Shown: positions 54,505 through 64,000 of the stretch, piece by piece
How positions within the stretch are numbered: position 1 is the first letter of the stretch
Layout of the letters: each line of letters starts with the position of its first letter
Assembly (NCBI GenBank): GCA_015501585.1
Contig: JADNRY010000098.1
Coordinates: 144,618 to 208,617, forward strand
DNA: 64,000 bases
Direction: 5' to 3'
Source of the DNA: Rhodocollybia butyracea
Lineage: Eukaryota; Basidiomycota; Agaricomycetes; Agaricales; Omphalotaceae
The notes under the pieces: generated by a model
The model's database searches: none
What the model was told of the DNA's origin: nothing
What the model saw: the letters and a program-made list of their open reading frames with translations, nothing else
Program-made: the position numbers and the translations under genes

Positions 54505-55201
54505 TATGCTGTTCAAAAGTGGGAATAATTCAACCGAGCTCCGCGCGAATTCAAATCAGTGATGGCTCCGCGCGCGAATTCAGACAAGTTGACTGCTCCG
54601 CGCGCGCATTCAAGCAAGTCATTACTTCAAGTCCCAGAGGTGCCCAGTCAGGTCAACAGTAATAATATAGCATATTTACTAGGTTTACAAAGTCTTGAAA
54701 CCTAAATTATTCATTATTTATTCATATATTTACCTTTTTGCTATGGACTTGTCGAAACTGTTTCTGGGTTCCAATGGTGCTGACATCATTGTTGCCATAA
54801 TGCCGTACCTAGTGCCGTATTAAAGATATGATATGATAGTAGATATGATGCGATAGTAGAGATAGTAGATATGATATGATAGTAGATAATGATATGATTT
54901 GATCGACAGCGCATCAAGTGGTCAGATGATGTCCGGAAGTCCCTCTGCAAATTGGCATTGTGATATTTTTTTTTAAGTCTCTTACTGTTTTCTGGACTCT
55001 TTAATGTTTTTTGACCCATACTTGGTTGTTCCAAGGTTTTATAAGCTTGTTGAGCTGACTGGGCACCCTGAGAAACCCCTGGAAAACAACTTGCTTGAAT
55101 GCACGCGGAGCAGTCAACTTGTATGAATTCGCGCGCGGAGCCATCACTGATTTGAATTCGCGCGGAGCTCGGTTGAATTATTCCCACTTTTGAACAGCAT
55201 A
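54505..55201. mobile_element. non-autonomous DNA element with ~120 bp inverted repeats
   Basis: Both ends begin TATGCTGTTCAAAAGTGGG and stay matched for about 115-120 bp. Within this, units of GCTCCGCGCGCGAATTCA type occur three times. The flanks repeat ATCCGGT on each side. The paralogous block after copy F has a single ATCTGGT and no insert (61110-61125), which is an empty site. The centre is AT-rich and non-coding. Confidence 0.82.
54824..54900. repeat. GATATGATAGTA-type tandem repeat
   Basis: About six degenerate units of GATATGAT / GATAGTA inside the element at 54505-55201. Confidence 0.7.
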
Positions 55202-56049
55202 TCCGGTACTAGAAACAACATGCGCTGGACGAAATTATCGAGATTGTCAGCTTTTGACCCGCGGGAAGTGTGCATCGGCAAAGTGGATAGCAGGCTGGGC
55301 GGTAGATATATTGTATTATAGTATATGGGATACACGATGATGTATCGGCGAGGCTGACACCATATGCCTCAGGTATGCATAATTCGGTATGAGGATTGTT
55401 ATGAATGTGGCTGGGCTTCGGAGGTGAGCGAGACGACTTGTTACGGGGAGCGCATGTTTTTGAGTATCATTTCGGTATTGACCGCAGGGTCAGCGAGAGC
55501 TTGAACGTTTCCTAGAAGATAGTGAGTGGCATTGATCAAGGCTAGACGGAAGTCGACTTACGGATGTTCTTGGGTTCAAGTGCTTTCAAACGAGTTGCAA
55601 CGTTGCTTGAAGAGAACCTAGAGGCAGCCGCAGCGACTAGAATGTCACGACAAGGAATTTTTACGGGTCATATTGGCGATGATAGGAATGGAATGGAACG
55701 TACCTGTCTCGACCTGCCCAAACATTCAGAATATTCAGCGCTCAGCTTTCCCGTCACATTCCGCATCCAAGAATCTTGGCTGAAAACAATCAATCTTCGG
55801 TCTTTCGGATGACATGGAGAAAGCTTGAAAGACTAAACTTAACTTTTACTTGGAACGGACTTATCCGGCCCGCAATGATCGCATCCCGCTCGTTCAATGT
55901 TAAAACCCTTCTGAAAGCTATGCCTCTCTTGCTTCACAACGCCAAAACCTGTTATAGCTCATGATCATCACTCTGGCTTTTCTTGTTGCTGCAGCGGTGC
56001 CGAAATGTAGATATATAACACCACTGCATCGTTGAATTCTCCCAAGGAA
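55202..56049. other. intergenic between downstream block and membrane-protein copy 2
   Basis: Holds the minus-strand exon described at 49.9-50.1 kb in its second copy (55560-55665, continuing to about 55450). The region 55840-56049 matches, inverted, the sequence beyond exon 1 of membrane-protein copy 1 (29950-30140). Confidence 0.4.
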
Positions 56050-58144
56050 ATGTTCATTGCAGTCACAGTGTTCTTTTACTTCATCCCGGAAGGATTCGCT
56101 CTTCCCACCCCGGCCTTCGACCCCAGAAGCTTCTCCCAAGTCGCCCCGAATACTAGTTCTACCCGCACTGTCCCCGAGATTATCTGGAGCTGCCTCACGA
56201 CAATATTTGCATGTACCTGGGTCGCAGTTCATCCCAATATTCCATCCCGTCATGACTCCTATCGGGACCTCTTGTGGCGAAGAGTCAAGATACTAGCCGT
56301 GGCACTCATTGCTCCAGAATATATTATCTTGTGGCAGCAAATCAATCGTGTTCAGCGAAAAGAGCTGTAAAAGAGTTACATGATTATCCTGGCTGTAAGT
56401 TTTGGATGCTGTTGTAGTACTTTTCTGTCCTCACGTTTCTACAGGCTCTGATTGGACACTCACTCATGGCATGTTTTTAGTCATGGGTGGGTTTGTGCTC
56501 ACCGATGACTCTGGAGAGGTCATTGGAGTCCTACAGGCATCGCAACTGGCTACTCTTCTGAAGGAAAACTCGATACTTTTACCTTCCATCTCTAGCTCCG
56601 AGATCATGGATAGAAGTAAAGGAGACGTAGTAACAAAAACACTTGTTTTGGTTCAGACAACCTGGTTTATAGCCCAGGTCATATCTCGAGCATTTCAGCA
56701 TCTACCTATCACGGAGCTCGAGATTACTACTCTAGCTTTCGCCACCATCAACATATTAACTTACATCTTATGGTGGATGAAGCCGTTGGATGTTCGTCAT
56801 CCAATCCTATTATCAATGCGGCCTGGCTGGGTTGTCTCTGAGGCTCCAAAGCTTTCTGACTCAGAAACAGGTACTCTTCAGGGGACTCCGGACATTCCTT
56901 CCAACAACCAGCAGTTTCAAGCCCCTTTGCAAGCCGTTGCTGGCTTTTCCACTGAGTTCTTTGACGCCAACTTTTTTTCTGACGCATTCGTATCAACCAG
57001 GTTTGCGTTGTCCCAGATTGACCTCTCATTACCCTTGGTTGAACCCAGTATCTTGTCAGAAGGCGGTATCGAGCAAGACGGCGGTATCAAGAAAGACAGT
57101 GGAATCGAGAGAGACGGCGGAATTGAAGAAGACACCAGGACTGATGGAGGGAATACAAGGCGAGGAAGGAAGATAAAAAACAAAAATATGCGATCCACCG
57201 AGAACTCTTTTTATCCTCCATATAGATTAGGTGGCAAATCGGTTGCATCGTATGTAACACTTCCTTCATTTAAAAAGTTCCCACCACATTATGACTTCTG
57301 TAACTCCGCTGCCGTTCCTGACAGTGCTGATACCACAGACGCAGGAACTTCGCAGCTACCCTCGGCCTTGCCTGTACCAGTCGCAGATCAGAATGCACTA
57401 GAGATGTACCATTGCGAACCCTCCGATGCATCTCCAGAGTCCATATGTGCAGAAGGTATAAGTCCAAACTCTGACTTGGATACTCTTCATCGTCGCCTTC
57501 CGCTTTCATTGTTAGAGCATGGCAGACGGCATATAAACCGTGTTCGGAGGGGACTCCGCCTATCCCTGGTTGCATTTGTCTCGCCTTGGTGGCGCAAAAG
57601 CAATGCCACAAGCATCTACATGAGCACTCAGTCCTTACCGAACGTAACGACGCGAACGTCCCCAACTACTAAACTTGGTTCCGTGAACTTTCCTACCTTT
57701 GAGTTCACCACCCGCGTCCCTACTTTCTATGGAGGTCCACCGCGTCACTTTTATGGAAAAGACTCTTTGTATCCCATGTCCTTGGAGATGTTTCTTGGAG
57801 CCATTTTTGGAGCTATTCACTGTGTAGCTTGGACTTTTCAGTTCCCAACGAACGTGGAAAGAATCCTGTGGCAGACAACCTCACTCTGCATGACCCTCAT
57901 CCCCTTGGTGTTCATGAGTGTCATATTAGTGTTATTCAGGGTTATATTATCTGGATCGACATGGAAGATATTTACCATTGACAGGATCATTTTACCCATA
58001 TGTAAGTGGACTAACCTCGTAAGTTTTATTGCTTATATTGTCGCTAGACTTACCACTTTTGTTCTTGCCTTCACTCTCCTTCGAGACCTTCCCTTGGCTG
58101 CGCTACAAGAAGTACAATGGACTACTTTTATCCCTCATGTATAG
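56050..58144 (+). pseudogene. multi-pass membrane protein gene, copy 2, one-base frameshift in exon 1
   Basis: Exon 1 (56050-56394) reads MFIAVTVFFYF, ALPTPAFD, TVPEIIWSCLTTIFACTWVAVHPNIP, LLWRRVKILAVALIAPEYIILW and then loses frame. GTGGCAGC stands where copy 1 has GTGGGCAGC (near 56334). Exon 2 (56445-58144) is fully open, with GSDWTLTHGMFLVMGGF, LLKENSILLPSISSSEI, ILWWMKPLDV and four membrane segments at the C-terminus. It also holds an extra run of GGI-rich repeats (DGGIKKDSGIERDGGIEED) missing from copy 1. The two copies are thus broken at different places. Translation from an internal ATG in exon 2 could still yield a shortened membrane protein. Confidence 0.72.
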
Positions 58145-59164
58145 ATCCAGTTTTGAGTACCTGTAAGGCAGGCTACGTTCTCAAGGCCTCAAGTCTCACG
58201 TATAAGCGTATTGTGTGTTTGGTGTGGAAAGAACGGATACAGTAAATATAAGCATACTAAGAAGCACCTTGGCCCAACTCACATGCTACTGCAACTCTGG
58301 CACTTTGATGGCACCACAGAGGGTGCTTGAGCAAAGCTCATGGATGAGAGTCTGAAAGGCTTGGTGTTGGATGGTCTTTGAGCATCGAGCAGATGGCAAT
58401 AATTACTCAGCTTTTTTTGCCATGTAACTGAACTTAGAGCTTATGAGGTAACATGTGAACTGACCAACACTTTGGTGGACTGGCTGCTTCTACATGCGGT
58501 AGATCATCAGGCCGCCTCAAATGCGAAAAGAACATGTCGAGGGCATATGATACATCAGTGGTGAACCTAAAGTGCTTGGTAAGTATGTTTTCTACCGTGA
58601 CATAGCAGAGCCTGCATAATTATCCCATACTTATTATCCGTCCAAAAGCATACCTGCCACCCGACTTCTAAGAAGGTCAAAGGCAAAGCTGGAGGGGAAA
58701 AGCCTTCGCCTTATTCTGAACAGCCCTAACTCAATGCCATGTGTGTGCGCAAGTCCATCCATAGTGATCGTGAACACTGTGTGTTTGTCGAAAGTCCGAG
58801 GGTTTTACTGGTGTCGAGTAATCGGCTTCGAAAAATTTAACCAAAATCGGAGATACCAGATAGTCCTTTGGAGAAAAACGCACTCATGACTTATACCTTT
58901 CCCAAATTGATTCGACCGAACGTCTCCAGAAGAACAGTTTAAAAATACGCAAGCCTCATTTAAGTACTATACAGTCCGGGACCTTTACACAAGGCCGGCT
59001 AAATTTCAGGGGGCGGGAGGATCTATAGCAGAGTATTATTTCTAGAGAAGATGGACAGAGATGGACTAGCACGAGCAATCTCTGGATCTGAGATGAGTCA
59101 ACTCTTGGGTTACTTCGTACGATCTTCCCAGAGGGCCATGGACAGTGCTATTACACTCTCGTGA
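58145..59164. other. upstream region of copy F
   Basis: A short F-box fragment on the minus strand lies near 58340-58385. From 58430 the sequence is paralogous to the region upstream of copy E, with the palindromic block at 58460-58479 (CTG in place of CTA at its start). Confidence 0.5.
58460..58479. promoter_or_regulatory. palindromic upstream block (copy F)
   Basis: CTGACCAACACTTTGGTGGA, 729 bp before the start codon of copy F. The CCAA-N4-TTGG core is intact. Confidence 0.45.
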
Positions 59165-59174
59165 CACTTTATAA
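59165..59174 (+). promoter_or_regulatory. TATA-like box of copy F
   Basis: CACTTTATAA, about 35-43 bp before the start codon, followed by GTCGCCTC as in D and E. Confidence 0.45.
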
Positions 59175-59207
59175 GTCGCCTCTCCATTACGGTTACAGTA
59201 AGAAAAT

Positions 59208-60003
59208 ATGGCCCCCCTTCGTGCATATCGTCTTCCCGCCGATTCGACTTCTGCCATCGACGAATCTCAGTCTGTCAGTGTCGAGCAACTCGGTGCTGTT
59301 GGATGGAAGATAACACCTGTCGCTGGTGGCCAGGATGAAGTTGAACAAGCCTGTGAAAAAATGGCCCAGGAATCGGGATATCCCATTACCCAGGAGGGCT
59401 GTAAGGTTCCATTCCATCTCGATGTTGAAAAACATGCAGCGACATTGGATCCAGGGGTGATCACAGTAGAATCTCCCCAAAAGCGTTCACTCACTCGTGC
59501 TGATTTTAGCTGGTTGACTTATTGTCGAAAGCTGCGGAAGTACAGAATAGGTAGGGAAAATAGATATATTTATGCTCACCTCTGTATATTTACTCAAGCT
59601 GTAGCCATATATCCTTAGCGAATGAAGCATTCATTATTGTAACGGGCGACAGCGTCTATACTATAGATGTTGAAGGCGAGTACAATTTACAGCCCATGTA
59701 TAATCTGCTTCAACTACTACCCTAATAGACGTCACTAGCGCCAGTTGGATTCGCTTCCATCTTGTTCCTGGGATGATCCTTCATGTACCAACAGGAGGAC
59801 GGTACCGTGTTGCTTTTGACGAGCAGAACAGAAAGGTCACGGGATTCGGGTACTTCAAAGTGAGTTTATTTCTGAGATTAAAAAAATAAATACACCAACT
59901 GAGAGTTGAATAGAAAACTGTATCCAACCACGGATTGCTTGTGAAGGACGAGATTGATACCCATCCAGCTCGTCACGCTTATCTCAGTACGCGCCAGACC
60001 TGA
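59208..60003 (+). CDS. ARD-like cupin protein, copy F
   Basis: Five exons (59208-59456, 59510-59550, 59605-59675, 59729-59859, 59914-60003) give 193 residues. The pattern is MAPLRAYRLPADS, SVEQLGAVGWKITPVAGGQDEVEQAC, then LLSKAAEVQN, then WIRFHLVPGMILHVPTGGRYRVAFDEQNRKVTG, ending HPARHAYLSTRQT. The third intron again has a GC donor (GCGAGT). Exon 3 is one codon longer than in the other copies. The four metal-binding residues of genuine ARD are absent. It is the most diverged of the right-array copies, but all frames are open. Confidence 0.62.
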
Positions 60004-61995
60004 ATACATATCAAATGCTCTTTAAACTGAATCGAATGTACTACATATTACCTTGCACATGTACAACATTGAGTTCTATTTCGATATTTTCACGTCACTA
60101 AAACGTTCTGAAAATAAAATTCTTTCTCATTAGCAAGGTTCTGATACGGGGAGACCAACGATAGGAGCTCACTCGACCAGTAATTAAGTAGATCCCTGAG
60201 TTCGGATAAGTTCGTGGAGTTCAATGGTGACTCAGTGAGTTCGGTGCGAATATAGGCTTGGCTGCCACTGTGGATCCTTGCGTGGGGAATACTGTGAGGA
60301 AGGATCATCGGCGTGAGGCATCCTAGAGAATGATGTGAACTGAGCAGGTTGGAATATGATGCGCATGTTTAAGCCAAAGATCGATAAAGCAACTCTCGTC
60401 GACGAGGTTCACTGGAGTGGTAAGTAGCTCCATTGCAGCGGAGATGCTGCCGGTCCAAGTATTTCAGCCTGTCACTCGCATCGGTAGCGTTCAACCTTTG
60501 TCGGTGGAAGGAGAAATTCCTAAGATATCCAAAAGAATTTTGTTGCATTGAAGCCTAAGTGATTGGTGAGGGCTTGAAGCTCGAAATACTCATACTTTAT
60601 ACCTGGTTCGCTTGAGGCTTGGCGTTTGGATATCATTCGCAACTTGGTGGACATCTCGTGTCTGGACTCTGGGAATATTTCGAAGGCTGGATGGAATGCC
60701 ATAAATCATTCCTGTGCCGTCTCTCCTTGCTTCTTTCTCTCTGCACGACCTTGGTGTTAGGCGTTGAGCTTAGCATCGAGTAGATCGCCTTCCCTCTCTG
60801 TTAAGCTTACTTGACCTATCTTGAAGGTGTGGGTATGAGCGAAAGAGGATCTATTCTTGTTCGAGATGGAAATGTAGTGCTGCGTTACGTAGTAAGTAGT
60901 TGAAACCAAGTGAAACGGCGCAAAGCGTTTGTGTTCAGAGAAAATTTTTCACGCTTGCCTCTGTTAATTCCAGAATGATATTTCTATAGCCCAAACTCCA
61001 CTCGGAAGACCTCCTTCCTACGCTACAAACTCCTTTAGCGCTTATCCCTCTTTTCCCTTGCGGAAAGTTAGGTTGGAAGCGGACTATGCACACGTAGTCT
61101 CCATTCGCAGATTTCTCTATCTGGTACTAGACGCACATGTGCTGGATAAACGGATAGAAACTCTTGAAGATATCGAGGTGTCAGCTTTTGACCCGCGGGT
61201 GGCATGTGTCGCAGAGGGTGCATCGGCAAAGTGGATAATAGGATAGGCGGTAGAGATATTGTATATGGGATACGCGATGATGTGTCGGCGAGTCTGACGC
61301 CATATACCCTCAGGTATGCATAGTTCGGTATGAGGATTGTTATGAATCGGTGACTTCGGCTTCGACATCGTGGCATACAATGGACGCAGTAAGAGCGGAC
61401 ATCTACAAAGACATCGTACGGCTCGCCTTCTTGAAGGCCTTTTCTTTCTTGCATGCTTCGTAGGCGCGTTCATAACTGAACTTGGCAATGGCGTGACCCG
61501 TCAGGAAATGGTCTGGTTTTGGAAATGGCTGGGCTTCGGAGGTGATCATGAGCGAGATTACTTGTTACGGAGAGTGCGAGGTGTCTCTATCATTTCGGTA
61601 TTGAGCGCATGGGTCAGCGAGATCGAGTTTTCGGATATTTATACTGGAAGATAGTGATTGGTCAAGCTTGTTAAGCTCGGGGCTAGATGGAAGTCGACTT
61701 ACGAATGTTCTTGGGTTCAATCCTTGCTTTCATTGATTGTTCAAACAACATGCAGCGTTGAAGAGAACTTTGAAGGCAGTCGTGGTGACTAGATATAAAG
61801 ACAAGGTTAAAAAGGAACGTACCTTTGCTTCGACCCACTCATACATTCAGCTTTTCCATCAATGCGTCACATTCCGCATTCAAAAACCTTGGCTGAAAAC
61901 AATCAATCTTCGGTCTGTCGGATGACATGGAGAAAGTTGTAAGAGAAAGTTGGAAAAGTACAAACTTAGAACGGACTTATCCGGCCCGCAATGAT
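60004..61995. other. downstream block of copy F
   Basis: Paralogous to 53092-55860, without the element at 54.5 kb. Minus-strand coding-like pieces: LLNYWSSELLSLVSPYQNL (about 60090-60308), a segment at 60520-60702, and HAIAKFSYERAYEACKKEKAF near 61400-61490. They do not join into one frame that I can defend. The second copy of the array unit is visibly decayed. Confidence 0.4.
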
Positions 61996-62260
61996 CGCTA
62001 TCTCACAACGCCAACAGGTTACAACCTGTTGAAGCTCATGATCATCACTGTGGCTTTTCTTGGCGGGGCGGCGCCGAAATATAGATATATAACACCAATG
62101 CATCGTCGTCGAGCAGTGAACTTTATTGAATCCTTCCAAGGATATGCTCATCATAGTGCTCTTTTACTTCGTCACGGAAGGATTAGCTCTTCCTACCCCG
62201 GCCCTCGACGTCGACCCTGGCGGGCTCTCTCAGGTCGCTCCAAATACTATCACGTCCATA
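61996..62260 (+). pseudogene. membrane-protein gene, third copy, 3'-truncated
   Basis: The start (LIIVLFYFVTEGLALPTPALD, then GGLSQVAPN, from 62144) and the 150 bp before it match copies 1 and 2. The similarity ends abruptly near 62255 before the TVPEIIW segment. A 20 bp perfect palindrome CAACAGGTTACAACCTGTTG (62012-62031) lies in the upstream part. Confidence 0.65.
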
Positions 62261-62479
62261 GTTTTTATAAAAAATTTGAAAACTTGCCTCGGAGATGCTT
62301 TGAACGTCCTTGGATCTCTCCCGGATTTTGTTGTAATGGGGGATAGTATCCTAGCTTTCTTTCTATCTACTTTATATAGAAAATAAATACCTTGTTCGAG
62401 CACGATGACTTTTCCGGTGTCGAGAGTGCGTTTGCACAGAGTTTTTATAAAAATCAGTCACATCAGTAACATATACAAT

Positions 62480-62515
62480 CAACGGCACAAGCAACGGCAC
62501 AAGCAACGGCACAGG
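62480..62515. repeat. three tandem copies of a 12 bp unit
   Basis: CAACGGCACAAG is repeated three times (one change in the last unit), about 120 bp upstream of the next start codon. Confidence 0.85.
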
Positions 62516-62636
62516 CAGCGGCGCTGCCCTGGTAATTTCTTCACGTGCATTTTCAGCGCAAGATTCTCTCTTCTCTCTACTTATTCTACGGTGGAATCGT
62601 TCCGTACTGGGACGTACCACCGTTTCTCGCAACGCG

Positions 62637-63408
62637 ATGTCACGTACCTCCTACAAGGCCGACCCGATCGAAATGCAATCCGGGAAATCGTCTTCAGTTG
62701 AGCCCGAGTCTAGCTTTGAACCAGACCAGGAAGACCAGAAACCTCACCGAAGATCTCCAAGTCCGGGATGGTTGGACGGCTGGGATGTATTCAAGTACGT
62801 TGCACATATCTCTTCTCTTATGTTCTATATTGATGCTTCTTTATAGTGAAAACAATATTCATTCTATGACTGGGACCCATAGCGCGCTATCAATGCTACG
62901 TGAATATTCTATGATGAGCTTCCGGGAATTCGAGGCCGTTGGTACGTGTATAGACAGCTCTGGGCAACCTGCTCTTCTAACTCTGCTTATAGTGGGATTA
63001 CCTCAGGAAGCGGATGGATTTGCTCAATACACCTCCCCTGAAGAGATGGAACGACTTTTGGAGCGCGGTGATCTCCTCGACGAAATGCATCGCCAAATCA
63101 AAAACTGTCTCGCTGAACGTGATACGGCTGTACGATATGCAAACGCTGCTCGGCTTGAGTTGTTCAGGTTACGACAAGAACTTATAGTTGCCAGCGAAGC
63201 GCTTCTGGAGACAACGAACAAGCTGGACAATCCCTTTCTACAACGTGATGTAAACAAGTTAGCTGTGGGTTTAATGGAGCATGGCAGGAAGGGTTCACGA
63301 GATAGAGAGCAGTTTGAGATGCAGGCACGCCGTCGAAAGCCTTTCCCTCAGCAGTCCGTTGTACAAGCAATTGCAGCCTACCCTACTCTCAAATCACAAT
63401 TACACTAG
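62637..63408 (+). CDS. coiled-coil protein of unknown function
   Basis: Three exons (62637-62794, 62847-62941, 62993-63408) give 222 residues in frame across GT-AG introns of 52 and 51 nt. The N-terminus is polar and acidic (SSFEPDQEDQKPH) and ends in the aromatic patch PGWLDGWDVF. The C-terminal half is helical with heptad spacing (EEMERLLERGDLLDEMHRQIKN, then LELFRLRQELIVASEALLETTNKL) and then basic. No domain is recognised. Short introns, an unbroken frame and ordinary codon use suggest a functional gene. It abuts the convergent SAP-domain gene. Confidence 0.65.
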
Positions 63409-63465
63409 ATTGAATATTATCTTTTTATTTGCTTGCTAAACCAAATTTAAGCTATGAAAGGTTGT

Positions 63466-64000
63466 TCATAAGATAGTATGGTGGATTATGGTATATATAT
63501 TGTGAAGAATTTTGGTAGGGTGCAGTATGGGGTGCATGGGTGTGTACATTGAAGAAGCATAAGGATATGATGATGTTGGTAGGTTTCTGCGAGGACTAAG
63601 TGTTAAAGGATGGGACATTGGTATCTGAGGGTGGTGAGAGGAAGAAGGTGTTTGAGGGAAATTATGAGGGTGGTGAGAGGAAGACGTTGGGAAAGAAGAT
63701 GATTCGGGTGGATGAGAGGTGGTTTCGCGTTCGGATTCAGGTTCGGGTTGGTGAGGAATAGTGGCCGGTGCCCGAACTCGTCCAAAAATTCCTCGATAAC
63801 GAGGATCCTGTACAAGCTCGGGATGTTCTTCAAAATGTGATTTTATTCGTGTGCGCAAGACGTCGTTGTTTCCATCCAGGTCTAGCTTAAGCACCCAAGC
63901 TAGATCCTTCATGTCCTCCTTCAACTTCGAGTTCAGCGACCCAGTGAAAACAGTATCTGCGCCCATTTTCAGTCGCGCCTGAACTCGTTCCTGCTCTTTT
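63466..64000 (-). CDS. SAP-domain protein, 5' part beyond the window
   Basis: The frame is open to the window edge and reads KEQERVQARLKMGADTVFTG upstream of the first visible Met (63966), so the gene continues to the right. SKLKEDMKDLAWVLKLDLDG, followed by a helix with LRTRIKSHFEEHPEL, matches the SAP fold (two helices joined by a Gly turn). SAP domains bind AT-rich DNA in many chromatin and DNA-repair proteins. The rest is a Pro/Ser/His-rich tail (SSHHPHNFPQTPSSS) to a stop at 63466. The SAP call is by pattern alone. Confidence 0.6.
   Translation of the reverse strand, partial: KEQERVQARLKMGADTVFTGSLNSKLKEDMKDLAWVLKLDLDGNNDVLRTRIKSHFEEHPELVQDPRYRGIFGRVRAPATIPHQPEPESERETTSHPPESSSFPTSSSHHPHNFPQTPSSSHHPQIPMSHPLTLSPRRNLPTSSYPYASSMYTPMHPILHPTKILHNIYTIIHHTIL

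Noticed and set aside
54786..55187. a 133-codon minus-strand open frame
   Set aside because: It is composed of the terminal inverted repeat and the GATATGATAGTA tandem repeat of the element, without codon structure.
1..64000. CRISPR arrays or prokaryotic operon structure
   Set aside because: No regularly spaced repeats with unique spacers were found, and the genes have spliceosomal introns throughout.

Overview
The window reads as nuclear DNA of a basidiomycete mushroom (Agaricomycetes). Genes are intron-rich with mostly 48-60 nt GT-AG introns. The recognisable families are typical of that group: a class I sesquiterpene synthase, an F-box/WD40 protein, an Aha1 co-chaperone with a C-terminal membrane anchor, mitochondrial Pam17, a Kre9/Knh1-like secreted protein, a Crinkler/RHS-type P-loop NTPase, F-box pseudogene families, a DHA2-type MFS transporter and a complete Ty1/copia element. 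All exon models were assembled by eye from splice consensus and reading-frame continuity. Family names come from remembered family signatures, not from database searches.

Layout. 1-12.1 kb: three minus-strand copies (A, B, C) of a small cupin gene resembling acireductone dioxygenase (ARD), inside a ~2.6 kb segmental duplication (about 1-2640 versus 9420-12060), with a Crinkler-like NTPase gene (3.3-5.6 kb) and two copies of a Ser-rich gene between or beside them. 13.4-19.9 kb: a seven-exon terpene synthase whose fifth intron holds an intact 5,010 bp copia element with identical LTRs and a 5 bp target duplication. 21-27 kb: ordinary single-copy genes (Aha1, F-box/WD40, Kre9-like). 27.8-30 kb: a frameshifted membrane-protein gene. 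30-47.7 kb: a graveyard built from repeated modules (Kre9 3' fragments, Pam17, MFS transporter, F-box genes) in which only one Pam17 copy is clearly intact. 47.8-62.4 kb: a second array of the ARD-like genes (D, E, F, plus strand), with the same downstream block and inverted copies of the membrane-protein gene. 62.6-64 kb: a coiled-coil protein and a SAP-domain gene that runs off the edge.

The most unusual content is the ARD-like family. There are six copies in two oppositely oriented arrays. Four are open (A, B, E, F) and two carry single-base frameshifts (C, D). None has the His-x-His, Glu and His metal ligands of real ARD. All are preceded by a shared block with the palindrome CCAA-N4-TTGG. 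Non-autonomous inverted-repeat elements are abundant, and several can be delimited exactly because a paralogous empty site or a target duplication is visible.
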